Source of the DNA: Brugia malayi
Taxonomy: Eukaryota > Nematoda > Chromadorea > Rhabditida > Onchocercidae
Assembly (NCBI RefSeq): GCF_000002995.4
Contig: NW_025062475.1
Location: 3,440,528-3,504,527, forward strand
Direction of reading: 5' to 3'
DNA: 64,000 nucleotides
Every line of letters begins with the position of its first letter. Position 1 is the stretch's first letter. Below are positions 13,342 to 25,907 of the stretch, in pieces. Both the position numbers and the translations under genes were made by a program. The notes beneath the pieces were generated by a model. That model saw nothing but the letters and a program-made list of their open reading frames with translations, ran no database searches and had not been told where the DNA came from.

Positions 13342-16117
13342 AGCAAGCATCTCTTCGTCCATTTCTCTCTTTACGAAAAGGAAAAGGGAGAGAGAGAGAG
13401 AGAGCCCTTGCTGCTCTCGAGTTAGTGTTAGTAGTAATCGACCGCTTGACATCTATTCTTTCCTTCTTCCATTTACTGAATTGCTTAAACCAAATGATAC
13501 TATAATTTTTTTTTTTTTTTAATTTTTAAATATTAAATAATTTTTTTTTTTTTTTCCAAATATTATTCATTCAGTTTTTCATTTATTTTTTTTTTCTTCC
13601 TTTTATTTTAATATTTCCAAAAATAAAATTTTGTTAATACAAAAAAGAAAAAAAAAAAAAATAGTGATTAAAATGTAATAAAAATATTTTTAACATTTAT
13701 TTCTATAACTTCATCTTTATAAAAATTTCTTTTTATTTGCTATTTCATATCAATTTTATATCATTTAAAAAATAGTATTTGAATGTTTGTGATTAATCCG
13801 AAATTTGTACTTTTTTTTTTGTTAATTTGCAAACTTTTACAATGTACATAAACTTTTATTGTTATAGCACATATATTTATACGTTTTATGTTTTTTTTTG
13901 CATACTTACACATTAAATATATTTGTATACTTACGTATTAAATGCATGTTCACGCTAACACGTTTAGTACACGGAAGTACACCTAAGCATGTATATATTC
14001 ATCTCTGCATTAAATTTGAATTAACTAATGTTTTAATAAATATAGTATATAACTTTTTATGTTAAACAGTAATGTGCGTAGTATGAGAGAAAATACTTTC
14101 TCAGAGTTTACATAGCTAAAAATTAATTAGAAGAGGTAATTATTGTTGTTTACAAAAAAGATATGAAATATTGGTACACTTTTTTTTTCTATATTCTATG
14201 AAATTAAAGTGTGGTTAAGCATAATTTTAATACAATAATTAATCAATCCAATTTATATTCAAATTTAATTGAGTTATTTAATTGTTATTATATTTACAAT
14301 TTTTTTTTTCTTTTTTGAATATGATTAATTAAACTAGAAGAAAAAAAAATGCAACTATTGCAATTATTCTGCAAATAAGCAAAAAATACTTTCAAATTTA
14401 TATGACAAAAAAAAAAATTATATATATAAATGATTTTATAATTATTGTGATTAAATGGAATCAATCAGTATTTCATATTTTTCAACATTATAAAACAGAA
14501 TTACAATATTAAATTCATTTCTAACTCTACAATTGCTTTTCTACTTCAAAAAAATAAAGCAAATATTAATGAAATAAATTTCAAATGTTGGAGCAAAAAA
14601 AAAAAAAAAGTGAAGGAAAAACTTTGAAAAATTATCGCAGTATCCTTTGAGCTAAAATTTTGCGATGTTCGACAGCAATTTGCAAATAATACTGAAAATT
14701 TCTTATACCATAAAAAAAAAAAAGAAAAATAAAAACGAAGAAAAAAAGAAGGAAAAAGAATTAGAAACAAGAAAAAATTTATGCAATCTTTTATTCCACT
14801 TTTTTCCATACCCTAGCTAATTTCACTAAAACTTATAACATTTTCACTAAACAAATTGCAGTAAGTAAAAGTAATACTTTATTTTAATTCTCTATGCAAT
14901 ATGTATGCATATTCTTCCCTATAAAAAAACGAAAACAAAATAAATATCTATGGTAACCACTTGAAAATTAGTATCATTTTAACAAAACCCAGAAGAAAAA
15001 ATTTTTTTTTTCATTCATAAAATAATGCTGCTTCTATTTTCATCATTTTTCAATAAAATTTAAAATTAAAATTATATCCGATGAATAGGATTAAAATTTT
15101 GAAATGGGAATGGAATTTGTACTTGCATCATCAAAAGTATAGCAATAATAAATTCACTTGTAAACAGCGAAATTTCTCCTTTCATAACAAATAATAATAA
15201 ATAAATAATAATTTCATCCATTTTTATAGTTTATTAAAAATTCTTGCTCAAATTATATTTTATAATTAGTAGAAAAATATAACCAAAATTTGTAGCTCAC
15301 ATATTAGCAAATATTTCTTGTTTGTTTTTTTTTTTTTTTTTAAGAAATGTACTTTTTATCTTTTTTTTATTCTTACACTTCTTTCGCATTACTTTTTTAT
15401 AACCCTTTCTTGATTTGCTTTTTTCCTTTCATCTTTGCATTATAATGTTTAAATTTCATTGTGATAGATTTTCAAATGTGAATTCAAATTTTCATACTTT
15501 ATTTATGCAATAACTAAGAATGAACAGTGTTATAATTTTTTTCATCACTGCAAATTATATCTAAATTTTTTGCTGAGAATTAAATTTCGAGAATTACGCA
15601 TTTGAAACGAGAAAAAAAGTAATAAAAACACTATTGTTTATTGCTTATTTCCTCTTTGAAATCATAAAACCAATCAACTGAATCGATTTTTACATATGTT
15701 TTCGATTTGAATTAGTCGCATTAAAAAAAAAAAGAGAAAAGAAAAAGTGAAAAAAAATGACAAATGAAATGATTCTAAAATTTTTAATAATTATTGTCAA
15801 TATGTTTTTAAATAAACATACTGATAACATTCCCTGATAAGTTCATGTATTATCAATAACAATTCATTTTATCCTTCTTTCTACTTCATCTTTAATTATT
15901 ATACGAGTGTAACTGCAAAATACTTAAAATTTCAAAAAACAGAAATTAAAATGAAATCAATCAGTTAGTCAATAGCAACTTATTTTCTTCATTTTAACAA
16001 ATATTTTTAAACTTCTTTGTATTGAAACGATAAGTGCTTAACAAATATGCAAAAAATAGAAACAAAAAAAAAGGATTTTTAAATATTTTACTAATTAAAA
16101 AATCTTTTTATTTCCAG

Positions 16118-16165
16118 GTAGCAGGAGATGTTTTTTCATTTATTCTCTATAATTTCTGTAATTAA
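16118..16165 (+). other. Weak terminal-exon candidate
   Basis: A good acceptor (TTTTATTTCCAG) is followed by a 15-codon open frame, VAGDVFSFILYNFCN, ending in TAA. No upstream partner exon is visible, so chance is the most likely explanation. Confidence 0.12.
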
Positions 16166-17403
16166 TTGTTTGATATATAAAATTTTTTAGCATTAATTTT
16201 TTAAAATAAAATTAGTTGGTCAATTTTTATTTTAGTTTTTGCTTAGATAATAAAACTTACTGTATTAAAACTTTTTTTTTTCTCTTTTAAATATATCTCT
16301 TAATGATATATTTAATGTATTTAATAATGGTAATATTAATATATTATGTAATTATGTATTAGTAATTAATAAATAAAGAAATAAATTACCGAAATAATAA
16401 TATTAAAAATAAGGTAAAAACACATTCATTGTACGAACTAGGAATGAAGCAATTTTAAAAGTAAACTTTAAAAAATTCATTTATTTCAATTATTACAAAA
16501 CTTCAATTTTTTTTTCATACTTTTAACGTTTTTTTCTCTCATCAAATAATTTGTCTCGTTTCTTTTTCTGATAATATTATTGTTTCATTCATATCTAATT
16601 TATGAGTGTTATATTTGTATTTTTATTTCCCTTCCATTTCTTAAAAAATATTTCCAATATTTAGGCTCTAATATTTAGCCCTGAATATCCACCAGTAATT
16701 TGAATAAAATTATAATTATTAACTACTTATTTATTTATTGAAAAAAAAATTTATTTTTTAAAAATAATTTTTCTTTTTCTTTCAATTTTTATGGCTGTTA
16801 TATTTTATCAGTTTAAAATATTTTGCCTTTTGAATGAATTCATCATTTTTTTTTTTTTTTTTTATCTTTTATTGTCTGTTTCAATGAATTCCATTTTCCT
16901 TCTAAATTTCAAAAGGAAAGAAATGTGAACATTTTTTTTTTTTTAATTATATAAATTTAATTCAGATTTTCATTATTTTTTCTCACTTTTTGCATTTTTT
17001 AAATATTAATAGACTGAATAAAATTTAAATTAATCTATTTTGTGTTGGAAAAAAAAATATTATTCATTTTTTGCCCATTTGCTATTTATTTTTTGCTCAT
17101 TTTAAAAAACATCACATCAAAATGTGAACGACATTTTTCTATAAAAGGAAGAGAGAGAGAGAGAAGGGAAGAAAAGAAAAAAGAAAAAGAAAAGAGAATG
17201 AAGGAAGAAAGAAAGAAATACCTATGTTTTTTTTTTTTCTTTTTTGTTGTATTTTCGAAAATATATCGATTGTAAAAGTTCATTGCAATTCATTTTTAAA
17301 AAATTGAAACCAACGAAAGATGAATGATATCAATTTGTGTTAATTTTTTTGTTAATTCATACAATTTTATTACCTTTTTTCAATGAATTCCATTCCTTCA
17401 TCT

Positions 17404-17676
17404 CTCCCTACCTTTCTCTCTCTCTCTCTCTCTCAAATTTAGTCAATTAAAATAGTTCATTTTTAGCTATTTTAAAATTTCATATAATTTTAATTAAAAT
17501 CACATAATCATTTACTCTTTTTCTTTTTTCTTTTTTTTCATTTCCCACTTTTCTTCATCTTTTCTTCATTTCTGATTATGCACTCATTGTGCTTTGTTTG
17601 CAAATATTGATCAAAACGTTAACATTTAATGTCACAAATTTTTCCTCTCTCTCTCTCTCTCTCCCTCTCTCTCTCC
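17404..17676. repeat. Two (CT)n tracts
   Basis: Pyrimidine dinucleotide arrays at about 17411-17434 and 17645-17676, the second followed by a (GT)n/(AT)n stretch. They are simple-sequence DNA with no gene nearby. Confidence 0.9.
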
Positions 17677-19218
17677 GTATGTTTATGTATGTGTGTGTAT
17701 ATGTGTATATATAAGCGTATGTGTTTTGATGACAATTGAATGCTAAAATTTTAGTGACATTTCAATCAAAGTCAAAAAAAAAAAGTAAAAAAAAAAACTG
17801 AAAGAAAAACAAAACAAAACAAAAAAAAAAAATTATATAAGCAAAGTAGCATCGATCATTCAGTTAGTAATATTTTATTTCAATTCAAAATTTAACTTTT
17901 TTTTTTAGTTTTAGTTTTCAATTTGTTTCACTTTGTTCATTCTTTATTTGTATTTCATCCATGCATTCGGTATAATTTGAATTAATTAATCGATATGAAT
18001 AATTATGTGAATTAATTCACATGAATACATGTCTTTGTCAATGCAAATATATAATTTATCTCAATCTCTCAGAATTAGAATTTGATTAGATTATAAGCTT
18101 TTAAAATATTAACTGATGTATTCCTCATTATTAGTATATTCCAGTTTGAGATCTAAAATTAAATAGTGACAAACACATTTAATTTATTTTTAAATTCCAA
18201 TAAACATGTATGTAATATCATTACTCGTTAATATTACAAGTATCTTTTTTACTGTGAGCAAATACGATAATATTTAAAAAAGAAAATATAAAAAATTTTA
18301 AAATACTCAAACAAGTTTGAATTTTGTGTTAATTTTTAATAGAAGAAAGTTCTGAAAAAGTTCCATTATTACTTATCCATGCTATTTGGGCATTAATCCT
18401 CATACATAAATTTTCTTTTTTTCGTTTTTCTCCTTTTTTTTTAAATTGAAAATACAAGGCCAAAGGTGAATATCGATTAAATCTAATCCAAAAGTAAATA
18501 ACTCTGTCTGACAAACATACATTTGGGAGGTTGGAAGGAGTAGAAGGGGGGGGGGTCATTAACATCCATATATTGTAGTAAACAAAACTACAATTGAAAT
18601 CTTCATTCAATCAATAAATCTTTATGAAATAATTTGCAAATCGTGACATCTTTTATCATCTAACGTACTCATTTGGCAATAATCCGTAAAGTATATCCGG
18701 AAAAAATAGGTATTATAAGTGATAATTTGATTCTAGCAAACAAAAAAAAAAAATTAGCCGATCGCATTTATTTAATAATAAATTTATTATTAAAAAATAT
18801 GTGTTGCTTATTCATTTTGATATTTCACCAATGTTTTAATCACACACTGTAGAAATCCGGAAAAAAAAATAATATTTGTTTTATTTCCCATACAGTCAAT
18901 TTATCTTTTCATACTTATTCGATCATTAATACTACTAATTATAACATAATTTTAGGATAAATCTTTCTTATTATATATAATTTACTAGCAATGAAATATT
19001 GACAAATCCGACTTTCGTCTTTTTTTCCTTTTTTTGCTTTTACCTTTCTGTTTGACCTTATTTTGACCATTTTCATTTGACCATTCTATCATTTGTCATC
19101 ATCTCCGATTTTATATATCTTCTTACCTCCTTTCTTACATCTTTTAGTTTCTCTCCCTCACCTAATAACTAGTCTTGTTTGTTTACGTATGCGTACACTG
19201 GTATATGTAAACAATAAC

Positions 19219-19331
19219 AGATGTCAGTATTGTTATTATTATTATTTATTATTATTATTCTATTATTTTATTTATTTTATTATTATTATTATTGTTATCA
19301 TTAATATTTATTTTTATTATTTATTAATTTA

Positions 19332-19381
<50 letters not shown>

Positions 19382-19382
19382 T
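19219..19382. repeat. (TTA)n repeat, interrupted
   Basis: Long interrupted TTA/ATT array whose last 50 bases are pure. The plus-strand open frame over 19093-19398 ends in a run of Ile and comes from the repeat. Confidence 0.93.
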
Positions 19383-20998
19383 GTCAATTATGCATTAATT
19401 ATTGTTAGTAATTATTGATTTGTTCCATCCTCTTTCATCCATTTCATCCATTCTATCCTATTGGTCATTATTTCTTCCTTTTCAAAAATTGTTACTTTTT
19501 AAATTCTTGTTTCATCTTTTCCTTTTTTTTTTTTTTTTTTTGTTTCAAAAATTTTAATTAATTTATCTAAAAGCAATACTCTCCTCATATATTTTTCCTT
19601 TTTTTTTTTGGATTGATAAAAGCTTCTTTTTTCTATTTTCTCAACAACATTACATTACTTTTTTCTAAACAATTGCAATTTGTCATTCATTTATTATAAC
19701 CATAAATGGAAAATTTTTCCATTTCTATTTTTGTTTGTTTTATTTGAAATTTCGGAAGAAAAAAGAAAAAAAAAACAATATATTAAAATTTGAAAGAAAT
19801 AAAAGGATTGTTCAAATTTAGCTTAGCTTAACAATATGATATGAGTCTTTTCTCTTTCTTTTGCTAGAAATTTAGAATTTGAAAATGGAAACAAAAGGAA
19901 ATGATGATATTAAAGAAAGATCAGACTGAGTTAATTAATTTCAATCTTTTATTTTTATTCTTACTTTAGGAAATAATTTCAAATACTGAGAGTACCTTTT
20001 GCAATGCTGTTAATTATAAAGAGAAATGATGAAGTTTAAAAGAGTAGCAGATAGTAATAGTTAACGATTTATAATTTTATTTTTTTCTAGAAATGATTTT
20101 TTTTACGCTTTGTTTTCTTTAAAAATTAAAATTTTAAAATATCTAATTTTTCAATATTTTGATTCAATATTTTGACATTTTATCAATGTTCATATATTCT
20201 CAAAATGCCTTGAATCAAATTTATATATATATGATGAATTCGAGAAGAGATAACGTTACCATTCTTCTTCCCTTCTTTTTCCTAATTCCTTCTCAAATTT
20301 ATCAATATGCAAAATTTCAGTAGCAATGATAAAGTAGCAAATTAGAAATAAAAAATCAAATTATTAAACTTATCTAAAGATATATATAAGAATGAAACAA
20401 TGATGATAGAGAAGAATATATGACGAATTGACAGAGAAAATTGGTAACATTTCTCATTTTTCTATTTTCAGCAATTTAAGGAGGTAAATTTAAGGTAAAT
20501 GAAAGGTGTCGAATAATTATGAGTGACATTGCTGTCATTGTTGTCGTTATTAATAATACATTTATTATTATTATTATTATAATAGTTGTTATTATTATTT
20601 TCATCAATCATTGTTGCTATGATTGATGTTATTTTGTTATAAAATAGTTGGAATTATTGTTGAAATATTTCAATATTTTACTTTTAATTTGTTCTTCTTT
20701 CTTTTTTCAATATTTTAATTTCATCTTAATTAACCAAACTTTCTGGAGATGTTAATAATTACAAAATTAAATCATATTTCTCACAGTAATATTATGAATT
20801 TTATTATTTCATATCATAATTTGCTCTTCACATTATAATTTGCTGTCATTTTGGAATTTTTATTATAATTTTTATGAATTACTCAAAAATCGGTCTTTTT
20901 CTTATTCCAATCAAATAGTGGAAAATGGTGAGAAAAGGAAAAAAAAAAAAAGAATTAGATAATATGAAAGATAAAATTCGGACACACATTTATTTAAC

Positions 20999-21948
20999 TT
21001 CCCATCCTTCCCATTTCTCGATATTTTGTCCCATTCGGACTATCTACCATCGTTCGCAAGAATTGCTATTAAAACTTGTTTAAAATTATAAAAAAAATTT
21101 TTCCCTTTATTATTCTTACTTTATGCTAATTTTAAAGTACCAATTTATGGATTTTTTGCGTTGCTACGTACACGTACACGTATGCTCACGTTTTTAAAGT
21201 TTTTAGTAAAAAGTTGGAAAAAAAAATTGTTAAATGCATGTAGACATGATTAATGATTAATTTAATTGTAAGAAAAATTAGAAAAAAAAAGAAAAAAAAA
21301 AAAACAGAAATGTGGAATAAAATAATAGCAATAATAGAAAAATGAATAAATTCTGAGAGTAAGATAAAGTATTAAATTCTTCTCATTCCTTTTTTTCCCC
21401 CTGCAAAAACATCCAAAAACTGTACGTTCGGAATTTTGGAATGTTTTTTTGTTTTGAAATTCAACACTAACAATGCAAAAATTAAATTGAATTTCTCATA
21501 AATTATGCAAATTAATTGAACATTGTTTGTTTTTAATTGAAAAATAAAGGAATAAACAATATTGTTTCTTCTTTTTTCTTTTTGTGATAAAATTATTTTA
21601 TTACATAAATTTATACCAGTTTGATTAACATTGATTAGATCAAAAAATCTAGAAAATTCATCTATAACAAACCTGAAACAGAAATAATTTTCCATGCTAT
21701 AATGTCATAAAAATAAGAAAAATCAAATAAAAATGAAAATATTGGTCGACTAATAATATACTGATTGATTTGTTAAAAACAATTAATATGAAAATAAGAA
21801 TTGATTGATTGATTAGATTACGCTGTTGCATTCTTTGAAATGTACTAAAAATTGAAGTTTGCTGAAGTAAAATATTAATATATCCTCAATACTTACCTGT
21901 GTCATCATCACTCTCAGTTGTTCCATTGTGTAAAGTAAGTAAATGATG
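20999..21948 (-). CDS. Candidate 5' end of an unrecognised gene (two exons, low confidence)
   Basis: Two exon-like islands lie on the minus strand in DNA that is otherwise mostly A and T. Exon A (21897-21948) follows an acceptor (GATTGCAG), has 22 untranslated bases, then ATG at 21926 and MEQLRVMMTQ, and ends in a perfect donor (CAG|GTAAGT). Exon B (20999-21065) follows TTTTAATAG, continues in the same phase with QFLRTMVDSPNGTKYREMGR and ends at AA|GTTAAA. The acceptor just before the first exon would suit trans-splicing of a leader. The joined start would be 32 residues plus a split codon. I do not recognise the family and did not find convincing later exons, although 11467-11521 and the open island at 4685-4928 lie downstream on the same strand. 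Exon A has a second open frame (LLTLHNGTTESDDDT) that does not join exon B in phase. This could be a real long-intron gene or coincidence. Confidence 0.35.
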
Positions 21949-24038
21949 CTGCAATCGTGAAAATGAAGCATTTTGTTTTCATTTCTGCTCATTTCACTTC
22001 TTTCTTTCTTCGTCTTCCTCTTCTGATCTTTCTTCTATTTCTTGTTTATCACATTTATTCAAAGTTTCAATTTTATCATTTCATTTGTTTGATTATATCA
22101 GTATTTTGTCATTGTATAAGAATTGAAATGAATTATAAATTCAAAATAAATAGAAGATATTGTTAGCAGATAGATTATTTAATTAAAGTAATAATAATAA
22201 TAATAATAATAATATAATAATAATAATTAATAATAATAATAATAACAAATGATTATAGACATTATTATTGTATTCGGCAGTTGCTAGCCTTAGTTTATCT
22301 CATTAATATAATTATTATTATCATTCGCTATTACTATTAACTATTACTATTACTATTAATAATAATTATTAGCATAAAGGAATAGTTGATAATGTCATAC
22401 AGATATTGAATTATTTCGTTAAATAAAAATATCTATAGATTGAATTCGTAAAAATTAAATCGTGCAATGAATCGTTTTATTTTAAAGAAAATACTTTAAA
22501 AAAGTGTCCTATGAATCCAATTTCAATTTTCATATATTATTTATGCTAAAAAATTAACTTATTGTTTTTATGCTATTATTTGACTGTAAAATGATAATAC
22601 AATCTTTGAAGTTATGAAAAAATAACTTTAATTGTTGAAGTGAGAAAAATAAAATGAATTAAACAAATTAAAGTTGTATTTGAATTGATATATTTAAACT
22701 GACGTAATAATTTAGAAAGATTTGAAAATTTCATTTTGCTACAGTAAACTCTAATAGCTTTTGCTAATTAATTTTTTTTTTTTTTACTAGCTTTTACTAA
22801 TTAATTGTTGCTAAATAGAATTTTATTTTATTTTCAGTCAGTGACGTATTTCGCTTTAAGAATTAAATTTCTTCTTCACCATAATTGCAATAGCAGTATA
22901 TTATTAAAGTTCTGATTGAGTAGAATGGGAAAAGAAAGAAAGTAATTTGTATTTGAAATTTTTGAAAGAAATTTTCATTTTGAAATAAACGAAAAGAAGG
23001 AAAAAAGCATATAACTACTCCTGCATTATCATATCATTATCATATGCTATACTATCCAATATTATGGAATTTCTTATTTTAATTGATCATGAATATTTGA
23101 AATTCATATTAACAATTTTGGGTCAAATATCTTTGCTTTTATTATTTATTTATCATTTTCTCAGAATTACAGTATTATTATTATTATTAATTTTACTTAA
23201 GCAATAAATTTTTACTCACAGCAATATTTTAGTTTGCATACATTATGCATGCTGCTTGCATGTAATTTACTTTTTTAATTCATTTTCCCATTTTTTGAAA
23301 CTTCCCTTTTCGTTTCCTTGCAATGAAAACTACTTATATTGGAAAATTAAGCATCAATAAACTTCAATTTCTTCATTTCCTTCTTTCGATTCATCTTCTT
23401 TTCTTCTTTCTAATATTTTACTTTTTCATTTATTTGATGTCACCTTGCATTAGAATATTTTAAGCCAATTGTTTAAATTTATCATTTTATTATCATTTAA
23501 TAGAATAATTTTCTTATTTGTATTTTTCAATTTTATTATGTGAGTATTATTACTATTATTATTATTTTATTATTATTTTTATTTTTATCGCTACCATTGT
23601 TAATAATTATGATATTATTATAAATTATTATAATATTACTATTGTTCTATTAAACAGTATGTTTTTACCTTAAAAGTCTAATTGAATTATAATTTAAGTA
23701 TTAGATGAGTAAGTAGACACATAGTAATTGTCAAAATACAAAAATGCTTTATTAACTTTTTTATGGTAATAATTCTGAAAAAAAAAAAAAAAAAAACGTA
23801 AATGAGTAGTGGCGTTTGATCTTTCAAATTTTAAAAACTAACATTCACTAAGTAATTATAATTTAGGAATCTGAAATTTTCGCGGAATTAACATCCGAGG
23901 AAATTGTTGTATTAAGTGAGGTGATAGCTACGGAAGCATTTCCCATTTTCTGTGCTTTATTTTGAATCTGTCACAGTCATCATTGAGCGGATTTTGTCGT
24001 GTTGTCGTGGTTTCTGCCGGTTAATTCGAAGACTTCTA
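21066..24038. other. AT-rich spacer upstream of the Yippee gene
   Basis: Apart from the candidate exon at 21897-21948 this is AT-rich spacer. It contains (AAT)n at 22190-22248 and other ATT tracts near 22310 and 23550. The last 150 bases (about 23880-24038) are richer in G+C and are likely 5' untranslated or promoter sequence of the Yippee gene: the frame of its ATG has a stop at about 23928 and no earlier ATG after it. Confidence 0.6.
22190..22248. repeat. (AAT)n microsatellite
   Basis: Near-pure AAT array with two short interruptions. Confidence 0.93.
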
Positions 24039-25849
24039 ATGGCTGCAATACCAGCTGTTAAACTTGTCGAACCGATCAAAAAAGAAAAATCGAAAACTTT
24101 TCAGGTATATTTATATATGTTCTAAGTAGTTCTGATTTTTTGACAACTTTTCTAACATCTAATAATCATTATCTCATAATGTTGCTTTTTGTTTTAAAAA
24201 AAATTTTTGATTTATAACAATGATTTGATAAACAATCATTTATTCTACTTTGTATTAAGAGAAAAAATTTCATCACGAAATTTTTATATTAATACATTTT
24301 TATCCTCAAGATTATAGGATGAAATATTAGTTAGTTAATTAATTAATTAATAGGAAAGCATTAAAATGAATTAGTTAATCTTATGTGAAATAAAAATTAA
24401 AGTCTGACAATAAGTCAGAAGCTAGAAAAGATTATTTCATTTTCATTATTCAAATTATAATGATTCATGAATCATTAATTTGTTCTTTAGGCTTACTTAC
24501 CGGATGGAGCTCGTACCTATAGTTGTGTACATTGTCGTGCCAATTTAGCTAATCATAATGAGCTTATTTCAAAGGTTACTTTTTTTTTTTGTTCCTTCCT
24601 CTTTCGTCGTCAACTTTTGAAATTTCATTTCCATAATTAATTCTTTTTTTTTCGTTCTCCTTCTGTATTTTAAATGTTCATTTATAAAATTAGTTTACCC
24701 TTTCTATATCGGCCATTTTTATTATATCTAAATTTTTTTTTTTTTTCTTTTTCTCTCACATCATTTTTTTTTTCTTCAGCTGTTGCACTTTTCATCGGTT
24801 TTAAAAGTTTGAAAAAATTATGAGAAAGATTTCATTTCTTTTTTTTGCAGTCATTTCAAGGTAGCCAAGGGAAAGCATATTTGTTCAATTCCGTGTAAGT
24901 TTTTTCCTCCTTTTTTTTTCCTTTTTTTTTAAAAAATTTTAAAAGTTTCATTCATTGCCTTTTTTTTCTATACTATTATTCAAAAATAATGTGTTAAAAA
25001 AGCATAAAGAAAGTGAAAAAAAGTTTTTATTTCATGAACTTTTCATTTTCTTGTATGACTTTATTTCATTTCATATTTACGTTTTTTCAATCATTTAAAA
25101 AGAGTTACAAACTTATTCATTTAAGATTTTAATTAATTAACATATTATTTATTAAAATGAAAGAAAAAAAAATATTAAAATGACGATAGAATATTTTATT
25201 ATAACTTTATTTTTATTATGATATTTGTAGCATGCACATTTATTGTAATATGATATCATAAATTGTTGAAAAAAATTAATACAAATAGCTTTTAAAATAA
25301 TTATACGCTTGTAATAATAACCACTAATCATTCAAATATCCTTTTTTTTATTTTTTTTTTCTCAAATTCATTTTCAAAATGAACTGAAAAGAAAATTTCC
25401 AAAAAAAAAAAAAAAAAAAAAGTTGAAAAAATTTTCCAAAATTATTAAAAACATCGCTTATTTACTTATTTATTTATTTATTATTATTGTTGTTGTTTTA
25501 GAAAAAGTTTGAAAAAAATTCAATTTTTTAGGGTAAATATAGGATGTGGGCCAGCAGAAGAACGTGTTCTATTAACTGGCCTTCATGCAGTAGCCGACAT
25601 ATACTGTGAATGTTGCAAAACAACACTTGGCTGGAAATATGTAAATTTCTTTTTTATCATTAATAAATTCAATTTTGATTTTAAATTTATTAATTTAATA
25701 TTAATGTGTATCCTTTGTAATTTCAGGAGCATGCATTTGAAGTTAGTCAAAAGTATAAAGAAGGTAAATTTATTATCGAACTGGCGCATATGGTAAAAGA
25801 TAATGGTTGGGATAAGCGTGATTTTAAAAGGAATACCAACACTCACTAA
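24039..25849 (+). CDS. YPEL: Yippee zinc-binding protein, YPEL1-4 type
   Basis: Five exons join in phase: 24039-24104, 24491-24574, 24851-24894, 25532-25640 and 25727-25849, giving 141 residues. The protein is a Yippee domain almost from end to end. Its zinc ligands are C34-x2-C37 (SCVHC) and C90-x2-C93 (YCECC), separated by the 52 residues typical of the family. [41 protein letters not shown] and [16 protein letters not shown] are nearly identical to vertebrate YPEL1-4, and unlike YPEL5. The family is linked to the centrosome, spindle and cell growth; the exact biochemical role is not settled. This copy has a short basic N-terminal lead before KSKTFQ and a C-terminal extension of about 12 residues ([12 protein letters not shown]) beyond the usual end. 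Very AT-rich introns of 276-637 bases interrupt the exons. The start is the only ATG in frame after the upstream stop. Confidence 0.97.
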
Positions 25850-25901
25850 TTTTACATCATCTTTTTTTTTTTTTTTTTTAATGAGTGATAAAAAATGAGA
25901 A

Positions 25902-25907
25902 AATAAA
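25902..25907 (+). promoter_or_regulatory. Likely poly(A) signal of the Yippee gene
   Basis: The first canonical AATAAA on the plus strand, about 50 bases after the stop codon. In such AT-rich DNA this hexamer also occurs by chance, so the assignment rests on position. Confidence 0.5.

Larger units (their letters stand above)
4929..20998. other. AT-rich desert without recognisable genes
   Basis: About 16 kb of A+T-rich DNA with dense poly-A and poly-T runs, (ATT)n, (AT)n and (CT)n/(GA)n tracts. Open frames here are short, low in complexity (Phe, Lys, Leu, Ile, Ser) and lack supporting splice sites. The only exon-like pieces I noticed are 11467-11521 (minus) and a weak terminal-exon candidate at 16118-16165 (plus). 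It could be an intron of a long gene or an intergenic region; the sequence does not decide. Confidence 0.7.

Noticed and set aside
13207..13452. Overlapping frames with Pro-Ser-Ile-His and Trp-Met-Asp repeats
   Set aside because: Produced by the (ATCC)n repeat.
19093..19398. 101-codon frame rich in Ile and Tyr
   Set aside because: Produced by the (TTA)n repeat.
21372..21695. 107-codon minus-strand frame after a TTTCTGTTTCAG acceptor
   Set aside because: It needs a phase 2 upstream exon that would contain a stop in the candidate exon at 21897-21948, its composition is that of AT-rich chance frames, and it matches no family.
22838..22915. Acceptor TTTTATTTTCAG followed by 25 open codons
   Set aside because: No partner exon or donor and no conserved sequence; AT-rich DNA yields many such acceptors.
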